From Channallabes apus (Eukaryota; Chordata; Actinopteri; Siluriformes; Clariidae), in NCBI GenBank assembly GCA_030522415.1, contig CM060125.1, positions 1,490,901 to 1,554,900 of the forward strand: a stretch of DNA of 64,000 bases, in the 5' to 3' direction. This document shows, one piece after another, positions 1 to 13,657 of this stretch (positions are counted from its first letter, which is position 1; every line of letters starts with the position of its first letter). Both the position numbers and the translations under genes were made by a program. The notes beneath the pieces are model-generated. The model had not been told where the DNA came from, made no database searches, and was given only the letters and a program-made list of their open reading frames with translations.

Positions 1-75
1 ACTTGGTGGTTGTGGGGTTTGAACCTGGGATCTTCCGAACCGTAGTCCAATGCCTTAACCACTGAGCTACACCTG
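1..75 (-). repeat. tRNA-derived SINE head, cut by window edge
   Basis: Read on the minus strand this is a tRNA-like head with an A box (TAGCTCAGTGGTTAAGG) and a B box (GGTTCAAACCC). The same head, followed by its body, appears at 52693-52853, so it is an interspersed SINE and not a lone tRNA gene. The rest of the element lies outside the window. Confidence 0.7.
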
Positions 76-1906
76 TTTCATTTCACTGTTTAATTTGTTA
101 AGAGATTTGCCTTGTCAGACTTTCAAATGCAAATGTTATAATCACAGCTTTATTGAAACCTGACATTTATTTGACATTTATTGTTCCTAAATGTATTAGT
201 TAGGTCATTAGCTAAATAACAGTAAAATTGTCCTTGACAATTACATATTTTGTCCTTTTGCCCAGGTAAAGGACTAAAAATTGTGAACTGTAGTAGTTAT
301 CATTCAAATTATGTTTAAATAATGTAAAAAGTTCCCTATGCTCGACCACTAGATGTACAGCAGTCACAATGCCGTCCCCAATTGGGCAACATCTATGAAG
401 TAGATCAATGGAATATTGGCTTTTATTCATCAAATACCAACATTTTTGTCACCCAAAAGATGTAATTGATATTTAAGCAATTTAAAATGAGGACTTTATA
501 AAGATTTACATTCATTAAAGATGTGTATGTGGTTGCGCTGTGCTACACCTGCCTCTATGGACAAGAAATTTCACTTCACTGCAGCATATTTTATTATATT
601 CATACAGTTTTTTTTTTCTTTTATTAAAATTGTATTAAAATTATTTAGATGTTTTTTTTTTATTATTATTTCTCAGGTTTTGTTTACTCACATTCAGTAA
701 CAAATCGACGGAAAACTTTGACAAATTCATTTGTAAAATAGCTTGACATATTGACGATCAGCCATGAGAAAGTAAATGTGTTCAAAACTTTCCTCTACTG
801 ATGGGGACATTGGAGCAGGTGGAGTAACAATCAACAGCCACTGGAAGATAGAGTGGCAAACAAAGCAGCTTTTTGCACACATCCCCCCCCCCCCAATTTG
901 TATCAGTGATAATTATCACAGTGGTGACATCCTCGCCTTTCATCTCTTCCGTCACATCACACCACGAGCACCAGTTAGTGGCACACATGCCACTGTGCCA
1001 CATCTGCTACGCCACAGAATCAGCACTTCATTCTGCTGGCAACATACACAGACAAAAACAACTGCAAATCTGTCATATACTGTACGGAGAGAATAAATAC
1101 CGCCTTATCAACTAAATGAAATATAACGACCTAAAATACAAAAAGGTAAATAAATGCAAGAACAAACCTTTCCTGGATTTTTATTGGCAAGAATTCAAAG
1201 AATGAGTAATATTGTAAATGTGTTCACAGCAGTTTATATAATATATACTGTATATACAGTAAAGTACTAACTGTATGCTGTGTTTGTATAGCTGCTGATT
1301 TACAGTGGTGCTGCTCCACAACTATTGCCAGACTTTTATCTGTTTAACATGCTATAACCTAAATAAATTTTTATTATTATTTTAAAAAGTATTTAAAAAA
1401 AAAATTTATTACTGCTATTGATTGTCAGCATTTGTTCTTATGGTAGCTACCTGTTGTTCTATCATTGGTTACTCTAAATGTTATCAACCTTATTTGAATT
1501 ATGATGATCATGCTAGAGAGTTGGGGTGATATTTCTACTTTGAAGACAATATCATATGACAATATAATTTTTTTAATTATTTATTGTGTCCTTTAATGTG
1601 TCCTTATGCCCTGTGGATGAAGACCCTGAGGAAACCAAGATATAAATGTTTTATTGTTGGATACAAAATGATCAGTAAGAATAACTTTGTATTGATTTAC
1701 ACAGTGACTCTTTCCTCTAAAAAGTCTATTGAACTCAAACCTTGCCAGCAAAATGTTCAAAACATTCTCTTGGGTTATACAGTACTGATGTCACACATTC
1801 ATAATAGTAACACTGTGAAATAATTGTAATATACAGTAAGTGTACTTATAATTAAAATAATTATACTTAATTATTATTATTATTATTATTATTATGATTA
1901 TTATTA

Positions 1907-1943
<37 letters not shown>

Positions 1944-2684
1944 GATGTTTTTCCTCTGTCAGCTGACATGCTCATTTTTTTTGTTACAAAAATATCTTTA
2001 CATACTGTAGCTAACCAACAAAACAAAATTTAATCTGTTTATTATTATTATTATTATTATTATTTTAAATAAGACCAAATCTCAGCTCTAAAAGCCCTAA
2101 TATGTGCTTGTATAAAATTATCATGTGTCCAGCCTCTTGGGAGACGGTGTTTTCCAAACAAAAAATATTGAAAAGCTATTTGGAACATCTCCAAAATTAA
2201 GTGCATAAATATGGTTTAAAAGGGCAGTGCTTTGAAAATAAAAGATACAGTGTATTCTGTACAATCTTGCCTATTGCCACTTCAGTTATTGTCATGTGTT
2301 ATTCATGTCAGATTATCACATTAATCTGACACAACCCACTGGGGTATACAGTATATGCAGCCAAACCACAGTAAATAAATATGCATTACTATTCTTTATT
2401 ACTATTACTATTTTTTAAATCTACATTCAATTCATGAAGCTATATTAAGTGTTGATTCACTGTAGGTTGCTCACACGCAGGAAGAGGGAAAAAATGAGTT
2501 AGATCACTGATAAAAACGCAATGTTTATTAGAAAGCTGTCCTTTTTAACTTAACAGAACTATACTGCCCTCTTTTGGTCCTGAAGAATTACATGGACAAG
2601 AGGTCACAGCAAAGACCAAACAAAAAGTCATATTCTACAGTACGCTTACATGATATATGTATCACATAAGAATCAACATATTTA
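76..2684. other. AT-rich intergenic DNA, no gene recognised
   Basis: No exon-like or conserved coding signal was seen on either strand; open frames are short and low in complexity. It contains homopolymer runs and the triplet repeat listed separately. Confidence 0.5.
1869..1942. repeat. (TTA)n followed by (AAT)n microsatellite
   Basis: A run of TTA triplets is followed directly by a run of AAT triplets, so the two arms are inverted complements and can fold into a hairpin. A second (TTA)n run lies at about 2041-2064. Confidence 0.85.
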
Positions 2685-2908
2685 TGGAGGAGTGGTAGCT
2701 TAGGCAGCTCCATGTTTGAGCCCTGCCGTCTAGGGGGCTGCCACACCCCATACTACCCAGCCACTGCATACAGTGCCAGTCCCAAGCCCACGTAAAATGG
2801 GAGGGTTGCATCAGGAAGGGCATCCAGTGTAAAACCTGTGCCAAGTTGTTGTGTGGATTGATGGTCTGTTGTGGCGACTCCTTGACGCGAGCTGCCAGAA
2901 GACTAACA
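2685..2908 (+). repeat. tRNA-derived SINE with RTE-like tail, degenerate
   Basis: The body from about 2770 onward (CCAGTCCCAAGCCC, then GGGAGGGTTGC, then GGGCATCCAGTGTAAAACC) matches the minus-strand element at 29713-29912. It ends with a worn version of the GTGGCGAC tail also seen at the 3' end of the LINE at 52628-52660. The tRNA-like head is hard to recognise here, so this is an old copy. Confidence 0.65.
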
Positions 2909-3160
2909 ACATATGGAACTTTATTTATTATTAATGATATAACATAGCGCATGCCTATGGAGAGGTGGTCACTTTTTGTTCCCTTCTAATGGCTTTGATC
3001 ACTTAATTTTGAGAAATCTGGGACCAATAATAAGAAAATGCCTCTTGAAGTGTATGCACATGTGAGATTGACTTCTTAATTCTAAATACCTTTAAAGTAC
3101 TTCAGCTTTGAAGGTTGCAAGGAGCAGTTGAGTGTTGATGCTGCACATGTAGTCCTGATG

Positions 3161-3542
3161 CACTGATCAACCATAACATTAAAACCAAGAACATAAAACC
3201 ACCTAGGTTTTAGGTTCCCAAAACCCCACAAGACCTCTGAGTGTGTGCTGTGTTATCCTTTAAGTGCTGTAAGTTGCAATGTGGAGGCTCCTTAGATCAG
3301 CCCTGTTTGTCCTGCAAATTCTGGGGCTGCTTGATTGGATTGAAATTGGTGGAATTCGGAGGTCAAGTCAACACTTTGAACTGTGTTCCTGGTAAGCACT
3401 ATGGGCCTTTGGTCCTCACCGGAATCATGAGGCTTGGGTTCCCACCAGTTTACTTGAATGTAATTGATATATGTTATTCAGTTCACCTGGTGAAGGTGTT
3501 AATGTTATGGCTAATTGGACTCATCAATCTGTTTACTGATCA
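3161..3542 (-). mobile_element. Internally deleted Tc1-like element
   Basis: The ends read CACTGATCAACCATAACATT on the left and, in inverted form, AATGTTATGGCTAATTGG near the right. The middle, read on the minus strand, keeps a worn piece of the Tc1 transposase around the SPDLNPIE motif (about 3340-3380). About 380 bp remain of an element that is normally well over 1 kb, so it is a non-autonomous derivative. Confidence 0.65.
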
Positions 3543-4824
3543 GGAATGATTTGACAACAAAAACATTATCAGTTGAAAAGACCTACCAGACACCAGTAAG
3601 TTTATGAAAGTGAAGACAATATGATGTAACATCATCATCACATCATCATCACATCAACTGCTAGGCCCAGGTGTGAGATTCCTAAAATGTGAGATATGTT
3701 TGTGTTACATTTTTCTCATGTTAACAAACATACCAAAACAAAACATCTTGCTCTAAATTACTTTTTGAAAAAGTAAATGTGAAGCATTACCATAACAAGT
3801 TATTTTCAAGTCTTCAAGTCAGCAGTTTTTAACATGCATGCAATAGCCAACATATCTAATTTATTCTGAAGTGGTTATTTCTTTTAATATTAAGTTCTTG
3901 GAAAGCTGTAAGCAGATACTGAAAACTATAATATTGAATAATATGGTTTTGCGCTGGGCATTTTTCAAACCTTCTACATTAAAATGCTGACCTTTTCTTA
4001 ATTTTTTTCCTTCTGCCTGTACTTCTTAATCCCTTTCAAGCTCATTGGCATTCAGTGCAGGCTCCACGGCCCATGTTACAAATGCTAATCTTTTATGCTT
4101 TGTTGCTAGTTAGATGATCTTTTGACCCCTTTAAAGCTCTGCTTTGACTTTGGGAACAAATTGTGGCGCAGCCTTTTCCACCTGTACCCAGATGTCCCTA
4201 CCAGCTGCTATGCCACTGAGCAGAATATACAAAACGGTTTGAAGAATTATGAAAAGCTTGTGCAATCAAATCTCCAAGCCTGAAATAAAAAGCCAATTTG
4301 GATCAAGTTCCCAACTTTCCCATTAAGGGTTCATGATGTTAATAATGTTAATGCTTTAATATGGTAATGTTTATGGTATAGTTAAATAAAGGCATATGGG
4401 CAAATAATTGTAAAGCCTATTTTACCACATTATTTAAAAAAAAAAAAAAAAGGTTAGTCGATTTTTTAGTAGATACATTTTTTTTTATCAGAATATTGTA
4501 CAAATATGTGATTATGAATACTGTATTAATAATGAAATGTTATTAAATAAATAATTAGAACTAGGAAAGCTAATATTTATGCTTCACTTCTATTCAAGTC
4601 AATTACTAGACCTTAACCCAACAGAGCATGCATTTCACCTCCTGAAGAAGAAGCTGGATGGAGAATCTCTCCAAAACAAGAACAACTCAGGCACAGTACA
4701 AGCCAGGAAAAGCATCACATAGACGAACGCAACAGTTTGAAAATGGTAGTCAGTCAGAGCTTGATGCAGCTATTGTAACTAAATATGAAGTATACTCATT
4801 GTGCACTCATTTGCTCCCTCACTC
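3543..4824. other. Intergenic DNA, nothing recognised
   Basis: AT-rich sequence with poly-A and poly-T runs. No conserved frame, RNA gene or repeat family could be assigned. Confidence 0.4.
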
Positions 4825-5232
4825 ACTCATCGTCTATACCACTCTATTCTATATATATACTGGGTCTATATACTGGCGTCTATACCAAGAGACTTAGGGC
4901 ATGAAGGAAGATACACCCAACCCCTCACAGAGCATAAACACATACACACACTCAGTCAATTTTGGAACGCCAGTTAGCCTATCCTTCATGTCTTTAGACT
5001 GTGTGATGAAACCAGAGCACGTGGAGGAAACCCACCAAGCATGGGGAGAACTCACACAGACCCGAGGCAGGAATCAAACCTGGACCAAATCAGAGTACCT
5101 GGTGGAAATGCACCAAGCACAGGGAGAACATGCAAACTCCATGCACACAGACCAGAGGTGGGAATCAAACCCTTGACCCTGGAGGTGCAAGGCCACAGAG
5201 CGTACTACTTACTGTATGCCCCCATGTCACCC
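4825..5232 (-). repeat. tRNA-derived SINE (family 1), copy with internal duplication
   Basis: This belongs to the family seen at 6736, 14289, 16731 and 61152. The head lies at the right and the (CATT)n-like end at the left. It is unusual because the body segment 'GAGGAAACCCACCAAGC...GGGAGAAC' occurs twice (about 5020-5050 and 5100-5130), each followed by a B-box-like AATCAAACC stretch. That points to a partial tandem duplication or two overlapping insertions. Confidence 0.65.
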
Positions 5233-5242
5233 TGCTCCTATA

Positions 5243-5690
5243 TACAGTAGCATTCAAACGTTAGGACACACCTAGTAATTCACATTATGGAACAATACTG
5301 AAGACATCAAAACACATATGGAATGTATAAAATATCACATGTGGAATTATGGAATTAAATAAAGAGGAATGGATTTAAGACATGACAGGCCATCATGAAA
5401 CTTCCAAGACACTAAATGCTACGATAAAACTGGTTCTCTTGAAGGCCATTACAGAAGGGAAGACTTGCAACGGCTGCAGAGGAGAAGTTCGTTTAAAGTA
5501 ACCAGCTGCATCAGTTAACGTCACCTCAGCCATGGGCCTACGGAAACACTTCATAAGCTCAAATAGCAGAAATCTCTCAACGCCAACTGTTCGCATTTAC
5601 AAAGCACACGGCATTCTTTTACAAGCAGAGCATAATAAAAATAATGACCAGTGAACTAGGAGATGTGTTCAAATCATGATTGGTAGCATA
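5243..5690 (+). mobile_element. Internally deleted Tc1-like element (TTTGGACACACC-type ends)
   Basis: It starts with a worn copy of the terminal repeat, ending in GGACACACC, and closes with the inverse form GATGTGTTCAAATCATGATTGG. The middle retains N-terminal transposase sequence (left of the DDE core) closely matching that in the copy at 14751-15213. No catalytic region remains. Confidence 0.6.
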
Positions 5691-6735
5691 CCAAAAATTT
5701 GACGCCAGATTTTATTCACAGGTGTTCCAGGTGTAGACACAAAGCAGTCTTTTTTTTTACACAAAAACAACAACTTGTTTTTTATGTTTGAGAAATTTAC
5801 ACTGACGTTACTAATAAAACAGTTTATTAGAATAATATACTATAATAATATACTAGATATAGTGATTATGCAGTTACTTTGGCTTGTAAGGGGGCTGCTG
5901 CAGGAAACAATGCTGCCATGTCCTCAAGCATATGGAGCTGGGGGTTAATTATGTAAATTAGAATATGGAGTTTGTTAGAATATTAGTATCTTTGTGCCTT
6001 GTTGTTTGAATACTTTAAGGAGATAAATAATTTACTGACACTACAGTAGGAAGCCATATTTTACTGCACATTCATAGTTGGTATTTACAAATGTAAATAC
6101 AATGGACTGGCCTGTCCAAAGTGGCTTTACATTTGTCCTACAAGTAACATTGGGCTTTGTGTAGTGGGTTTAAAGCAACATTATTCATCCTATAAATTTA
6201 AGGCTTTGGGCTATAAATACTTGAATGGTGCTCTTTATAGATCGGTTGTTACTCTACACGTGTACGTTCAGCTCTTTGCACCATCTGGTTTCAATTGTTG
6301 ACCAGAGCTTTCTGAAAACAGTGTTTTGTAACCAGTGCTAAATTTTAGCACAAATGGTGACAAAAGGAAAGTTTTCTGCAGGAAGTGTGGGCACTGTTGA
6401 AAGAGGGAAGTGAAACGGGTCAAATACAGTAGAATGGGATAACTGTACAAACTCTGCCGTCTCTGTTTTTAACCCCATTTTTAAGTAGCTATGGCAGGTA
6501 TTCATAATAATAGCTGAGGTCTGGGGCACCATGTGCTGTTTTATAATAATGAGTTGCTCAATATCTATTTTGTAAGTGCTCTTTTATTTTATGACATTCC
6601 CACTTTACAGTTCCAGTGTCGCTCGTTTAATTCGACATTTTGTTGCATAGTGTAAAGTAAGATTTGTTTAATCAACTATAGATACATAGTGTGGCAGTAT
6701 GTATTGTATACACTAAGAACAGCAAGGATAATTTG
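5691..6735. other. Intergenic DNA, nothing recognised
   Basis: No coding, RNA or repeat signal that I can assign. The short open frames on the minus strand at 6268-6532 show no family resemblance. Confidence 0.4.
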
Positions 6736-7076
6736 CATTCATTCATTCATTCATTTTCTGTACCGCTTTATCCTTATATACAGGGTCGCATCCTATATGC
6801 TATCCCAGGAGACTTAGGGCACAAGGCGGGGTACACCCTGGACAGGGTGCCAATCCATCGCAGGGCACACACACATACACACATTACGGGCAATTTGGAA
6901 CGGCAATTAACCTAATCTGCATATCTTTGGACTGTGGGAGGAAACCGGAGTACCCGGAGGAAACCCACCAAGCACGGGGAGAACATGCAAACTCCATGCA
7001 CACAGAGACGGGAATCGAACCCAGACCCTGGCGGTGCAAGGCGACAGTGCTAACCACTACACCACCGCGCCGCCGG
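6736..7076 (-). repeat. tRNA-derived SINE (family 1)
   Basis: Read on the minus strand it begins with a tRNA-like head: A box TGTAGTGGTTAGCACTGTCG and B-box-like GGGTTCGATTCCCG. A body follows containing CCTCCGGGTACTCCGG, and it ends in an ATGAATGAATG-type simple repeat at 6736-6755. This is a nearly full-length, little-worn copy. Confidence 0.8.
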
Positions 7077-10000
7077 ATAATTTGCAATCAGTTTAATTCT
7101 TCAATGTGCACTGCTGGAATAATTCCACTCTCATAATATGTGTGGAACAACTTGTGAAAAGGGGTACATTTTGTGTTCCACCTGCTTATTAAACTATTTG
7201 ATTAAACTTAAACCAATTGACATCTAATAGATTTCCCAAAGCAAACCAGATAATGAATAATTGAAAAGAATGTCAATTAACCCCTACTCCCTGAAGAAAT
7301 TATAACTGTGAGATTTGGTTTCTTGTGGTCATTAAGCCCGTATTTCAGTCATTCGAGCAGGGGGTTGCCAATCACTCCTTCTTTCAAATGTGAATTGTTG
7401 GTAAACTCTGAAGAATGATAACTTGAGTGAGATACAGGAGCAGAGGGGGTGGTGTGGGAGTCAGAGCAGAGACCTTGGCCTGTTAGAGCGAGATGTGGCA
7501 GTTGGTGTAATTGTTCTCGACACCTGCCCTGTTAATTACTGCCACAGAAAGGTAATCTCCAAAGATTATGCCAGCTGTCAGCACTAACAAGCGAGCCACA
7601 AGGACAATGCATCCACCCCTTGTTCCCTTTTTTTCTCTCTCTGCCTTTAGGATAGATGAAGGGTCCCTACTGCACAAATGAGGACACAGCATTGAACCTG
7701 ATGGAATTCATCTTTTTCACTGCTGTACCTCATGAATGTTGAGAGTGAACATTTGCCCTTCAGTAATTTAACCCTCGTTCTTTTAACTTCTCCTCCATGG
7801 ATTTCATACTGCCCCAGGTTTCTTTTTTTAAAACAACCAAAAAGGGGAAACAGACACCCCAAACCATCTCACATGCTTTAGACCATCAAGTCCATGCACT
7901 CGGTCCAAATGTTTTTGATGCTTGTTGGCCAAAAAAACTGGCCAATCCTAGTAGTTTAATCTTTTTGCAGTGTTACGCTCTGAATGTAGGTGTTACAAAT
8001 TTCCCTTTAATGGTTTTGTAATATAATTTGTAATACATTTCTGAGGTTTCGCTGGACAGTGTAGTGCTTGGCAGGCTTCAGGAAAATCAATTACTCGGCG
8101 ATATTCCTTCAGTGGGCATGACCTGTACTAGTCAGGAGTCTGGCACTGAACATAAGGACGGGTTAACAGGAGGTCGCCCTCAGCAAGAGAATGAAATATG
8201 GAGTACACATGGAAACAAATACATTTTCTGCCTCACATGTTGAGCGAGAAGCGAGAGTTTCCCAGCAAGACCTGCAACGAGGTCTGCAGTGTTGTTCTCC
8301 TCATTTTAACCATGCTGTGTCCGAAAGCACTTATACTGTATATATAATATAATTACTGCTTCATCTACATTCTTAAACACATCATGGACCAGACAAAGAA
8401 AAGGAGCTTTTTTTAGTGGATAAACCCTAATTCCTAATGTTCAAGCAATAAAAAACAAAGATAAAATTCTCGCTCAAAAAGGAGTTTTACTGGCTCGATA
8501 AAGACTCATAATAAAATCTATTCACTTTTTTCGAATTGTTCCAAACACTTTTAAATTTCACCAACACTACTTTTACATATTCAAATAAAATGAACATTTT
8601 GTTTACATATTAAAAAAAAAAAAACGTCCCAGGAATCATAGCCTTACTTCACTCTACATAATTATTGTCCCTTAAGACAAGCACAGGTTTAATGAGGTAT
8701 TGACTTTAGCCCAAGAGTAGAACATTGTTTGGGATGTTTATTTATTTATGATTGTCTGTGGCGATGAGTTACTCATTAATTCCTTAACACCAAGCTTGAT
8801 GAATATCCAAGATAAATGGCAGATTTGCTTTAATGTTATTTTTATTGGAAACAGAGGCTGAACATTCCTCCCTCATTCTGAGATGCGTGCAGCACTTGAT
8901 TGATGTCAGCACCGACATCAACCCCCAGCTTTTCTTTAATTCCCTGCATAATAATTCTCCTCTTCTTCTTCTTTGCAGGTTCTTTCAGTCACTAGGATTC
9001 CTGTCTTTGTGACTTGTTCAGAATGTCTTGTTAAAAATTAAAGTGATTGTATTCGCCTTTATAATGCTAATGCCGTCCCACATGGCCCCTCTGAATGCAT
9101 ATGAGGGCCAAAGATGAGGTTGTGAGGTACTAAGTGTGACTCAGTGTACTGACACACATCATGACAGAATAGTGATGAGACCAGTGTTACCCCCCCCCCC
9201 CCCCCCCCTCCTTACACACACACACCCGACTACATGCCATGCAGTTTAACTGTCTCTCTTGCTGTCAGACACACGGATGCAGCAGAGATCATTGTAGGGA
9301 GCGATAATTATGCTATGTGAGTTGATATGTGGAAACATATATTGGAATATTTAACGAATGGGCGATGGGTACTGTATGTACCCATGATGCATTTAAGAGT
9401 ACAATTCCAGAAGAAACACACTTATATTTAAAATTTTGAAGAAAATAACAGAGGCTGTAAATAATTAAATAATATAATCATACTGTGGTCATAGTAAAGT
9501 CTATAATTATTATAACTTTTTATACCTTTATACTACACCAGCATTACACCAATGTAAAAAATTTGTTCCTAGCGGATCAGTCTTGAAATTTTCACTCATT
9601 ATATATTTGGAATCACGGAAACCCCACTGCTAAAATGTACATGCTAGGAGTCGGGTATCTTATAAAAGTGTATAAAAATAGAGGACTGGATTAATGTGTA
9701 CCTCAGCGGTCATGCTGGAGTTGCATTAAGGCCTCTGTTGCTCCCCATCTTCCCTCTCTTTAACCCAGTTCACATGATTTTTTTTTTTTCACTTTTGCAC
9801 TTTACGTTACTCTAAATTATCTTTTCTCTTTAGTAATAGTTATACCATAAAATTGTGAATTCTGCTGTGAAATTTAAACGTCTACATCTGGCATTAATGA
9901 AAGTGTTAATTGGGTGATGATATATCTCAGAAAAGTTATACATCAAGCAAAACGCAGACAAACACAAACACTCCATATTAAACATGTAATTTACAACAGA

Positions 10001-10839
10001 TGTTACAATCATTCTTTTCGCATCAGCCAAAATGAATATAGTCACTATATATGTAGCTTCAGGAAGACATAACCCTTTTCTTCCCAACATAACAATATTC
10101 AAACTGTATTATAATTTGCTTAACCATAATTCAAAAAAATTTAAATCTACTACATTACATGGCTTTTACCTAATATCAAAAACTGCACTCACCAGCTATT
10201 ATGGCAAGTACATTTGGATTTTCTGTGATTAATGCTTTGCCGGTGTGTATACAGTATTTTTCAGACCCATTGCAATGATTATTAAGAAAAACAATGGCTG
10301 TTATTCTGTGGGGGCATTTGCTTGAAGTCTTTGTAAAATAATATCTTTAGGAAGCATGGTGTTCATCCCTACAATATGGTTCCAGAGACCAGATGCTCTT
10401 CTGGTTTCTCATGTTTGCCCAATACTTTACACTAATACCCTTTATGTCAGGCAGGAAATATCTGGCCAAGCATGGAAGATGGTATTAAAAGGTTAGACTG
10501 GAGATCTGCCAATAAAGGGAAGCAGCTTTCTAGATTATACTCAACCTTACAAATTTCATATTTTTACTCTGTCATAAATTATGTACAATACTGGCCTTTA
10601 AAACTGTATGAGATATTTTTATAGATATTTGTTATACTTTTGGATATAATATGGATTCAAAAAAATATAGTTTTCTACAGCCTCCTGAGTAAAGTTTGTA
10701 CGGATGCCATTTAATTTTTAAGAACAATTTAAAGCATCCTTGAGAAAAACGTAGAGTTCTTACATTCGGCTTAAGGTTTCCTTAGTACCTTCCTGCAGTC
10801 TACATAAGTTGATCTTACAAAAAATTTTGCCTTAAGGAG
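7077..10839. other. Intergenic DNA with a poly-C tract, no gene recognised
   Basis: No exon or RNA gene was recognised across about 3.8 kb. A C homopolymer of about 18 bases lies near 9191-9208, followed by CA repeats. Neither strand shows a frame with recognisable protein similarity. Confidence 0.4.
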
Positions 10840-12278
10840 CGAGGCTGGCTCTACGCAGGGGCAAGAGGGGGCAAATAAATGTTTTCCCCCCTCAAATCAA
10901 AATTTTCAAAAATGTTGAGAAAGCACATGTTAATATCCTCACAAAATGAATATATTACAAGTTGATAAAATGATGTGCGGTAGCGGAAAAATCTGTCGAA
11001 AAAGGTATACTACACAATACGGTATTAGATTTCCCTCAAGTCTCTGTCCCTCCGCTGTGTGTACACAGTGCTGGGATGTAAAAATGTAATTTGTTAAAAA
11101 GTTTCAATTATTTATTTATTTATTTAATTATTAAAAAATTATAGCGATCATAATCACTGCATTTAATTCTCATAATAACGCAAAAACACATCAACATCGT
11201 CCTTGCACGTCCTGACAATGTTTTAATTTTTATGGTCATTTAGTTTCGTTTATTTCAGTTAATAAATCTACTACAAATTTAAAGAAAACAAAATATAAGA
11301 TGACTCAAAACCCTACACGGGTAGCTACACGTGATAAAATCTAAAGGCTCCTGTGCTGACGTTTACTTTGCTTAAATTCGATCCTAATAAGATTTACGTT
11401 TATTTAAATTCTAAGTTTGTACTGTAATTTTAGTACTGTGATTATGAATTAATTTAACTACAGTGTTTCACTTGATTTTATCCGCTACTACGTTCAGCTT
11501 TAAAGGAGAACGGCTCATTAATCCTTGAGAGAATGCCCGAGGCATCAGTCTATAATTACAGCAGTAAAAGCCAGCAAACGTACAAACCCAAATGCTGCCA
11601 CTGTGAGGCGTGGCGGTAAAACCAGAATATCGCTTGAATACCATCTGTATTCATTCACAGGCTGCAGCGCACACACACACTCACACACACACACATACAC
11701 TCTTCCCCTGAGCCCTCTGTAAACATCCAATCACTGTCCGTATGCAAATAATCAAGACGTAGCAAGAGTGGATTGGAGAGAAGAGAGCAAAATATACAAA
11801 AAAATGTAAAAAATAAAAAATGAAAAGTTCTAGAGCCCATCTGCTTTAACTTAATTTTTAATTCATAAGACAACCTTTCAGTTTTGTAAATATTCTAGTT
11901 ATAGTGTGTTAAGTCTTACTTCAACGTTTTTGAGAATTAGACCATCCAGGTAAGATAGGTGTTATTTCGTTGACTGATAAAAAATATATATATCTTATTT
12001 AATTATTATTTTTTTATTTAATTTTTATTTTTCAGTTTCCCCCCTGAGGGATTTCCACCTTATTGTGGTCAGGGGGTTTGCGTGCCTCAGTGACCTTAAG
12101 ATCTATACCAGCCGGAGCTTACAGTAGTCTTCAAGTTGGACAGGTCTGAAGGTAGAGGCCTGAAAAAAATCTACTTCTCCTGGCTTTGGACGCAGCTAAC
12201 AACACAATTCAGCAAGGACAATACTGTTACTATAAGCACAGGGGGAAAACAGTGCTCGAACATGATGATGCCCCCTTC

Positions 12279-13599
12279 CAGAGGTGGAAAGAGTAATAAC
12301 ATTTTGTACTCAAGTACAAGTACTGTTACTTCAGTGAAATTTTACTTAAGTACAAGTAAAGTTACCATTATAAAAATCTACTCAAGTAAAAGTAAAAAGT
12401 AGCTCATTAAAAAATGTACTCAGAGTAAAAGTTACCGAGTTACTTTTTTATTTTATTTTTTTTAACAGTGGGGGTGATTCTTTTGCTGAATTGTTTTGCC
12501 CTTGGGTGTTTCCATGGTCACTCTTATATTAACAGATTATTGTTTGTGTTTAAATGTTTGCTGTGGGTGTCGATTGTATATTGATCTGGCTCTGCTTTTT
12601 TTGTTGTTGTTGTTTTTTTTTTGTGTTAAATATCAAAAAAAAAAAAAAAACACAGCGGGGGTGGGATGAGGCATTCTAGCGTAGTTCAAAAAAGATGAGC
12701 AGATATAAATCTCAAACTAGTTGTTTTTATCTGAAGGAACACCTTTGCATAATAAAGCTGTTGTCTTTGTTGTGCTTGAAAATCAAAGTGGTCACTTAAA
12801 TATGGTGTTACGTCCCAGTCTAGGGTCATACAGCAAAAGAATGGTTCAGGGTTCTATTTTAAACTGTATGGAAATGGTGGTATATGGCAGAAAGAACTAG
12901 ATCCAATCATTAACTGATGAAATAATGAGGTTTGTATATACACACACACACACACACACACACAACAGGAGGAGGATAAGATTCAGGGTGGACCCAGGCC
13001 AAAATAATATTTATATTTAGTAGCTAAACTACCTGCAAAAAAAAAACACAAACAAAAATACAGGTACCTTCCCGGACTCCCTAAACCAAAAACAGTGAAA
13101 TTATCTACAAATATATACAAAGACCAACCAAACCAAAGGGACAAAGCAATAATCAAAGTCAATGGGAGGCAAAAAGTCAAACCAGAATACACAACCAAAT
13201 ATCAAAACGCCAAAATCACAACCTCTTTCATCTTTCCCGCGTCTCTCTCCGGTTTATATATGGTGGCGCTAGTCGATGACGTCACTCTCAGGGCGGAAGC
13301 GACCGTGTGGAAGGTCAGGAAGATGCCGATGTCAGAAAACCTGGAGTGGAGTCTGCGGCACAACGGAGCATTTATACAAAGCATAATATTTTTATTCTTT
13401 TATCATTTTCATTCATTCATTTTTTACTCAGTAGCGAATATGATTTAAAATGTAGCGAATTACAATACTTCAAACAAAACGTACTTAAGTAAAAGTAAAA
13501 TTACAGATTTTTAAAACTACTTTAAAAAGTAGAAATACACAAAAAAGCTACTCAATTACAGTAACGCGAGTAAATGTAATTCGTTACTTTCCACCTCTG
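12279..13599 (-). mobile_element. Non-autonomous hAT element (CAGAGGTGGAAAG ends), copy 1
   Basis: The ends CAGAGGTGGAAAG and CTTTCCACCTCTG are inverted and flanked by a perfect 8-bp target duplication CCCCCTTC (12271-12278 and 13600-13607). It shares long homologous blocks with 18826-19787 and 33183-35307 but lies in the opposite orientation. The subterminal sequence is rich in GTAC/AAGTA-type direct and inverted motifs (ACTTAAGTAC, ACTCAAGTAC). It contains a conserved promoter-like block. No transposase is encoded. Confidence 0.85.
13254..13284 (-). promoter_or_regulatory. CRE plus TATA block inside hAT copy 1
   Basis: On the minus strand a perfect cAMP-response element TGACGTCA (13277-13284) is followed about 15 bp downstream by TATATAA (13254-13261). 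The same arrangement recurs in copies 2 and 3. It could be the relic promoter of the autonomous parent; activity cannot be judged from sequence. Confidence 0.5.
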
Positions 13600-13657
13600 C
13601 CCCCTTCACATTTCTGACTGCCCCCCCCCCATATGTGCCTGTCTAGAACCGACCCTG

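Larger units (their letters stand above)
10840..13657. mobile_element. Non-autonomous hAT element (outer), carrying a nested hAT
   Basis: The element is bounded by an exact 8-bp direct repeat TTAAGGAG (10832-10839 and 13658-13665). The ends are inverted and imperfect: CGAGGCTGGCTCTACGCAGG on the left, and CAGGGTCGGTTCTAGACAGG when the right end is reverse-complemented. An 8-bp target duplication and this style of end are typical of the hAT superfamily. No transposase frame was found. A second element at 12279-13599 lies inside it and must be younger. Confidence 0.75.

Noticed and set aside
6880..7076. tRNA-like boxes as genuine tRNA genes (also at 14560, 17000, 29850, 52830 and 61160)
   Set aside because: Each is followed by a SINE body and repeated several times; cloverleaf pairing is degraded.
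9191..9208. Poly-C tract as a functional element
   Set aside because: A simple homopolymer next to CA repeats; nothing beyond low complexity is visible.
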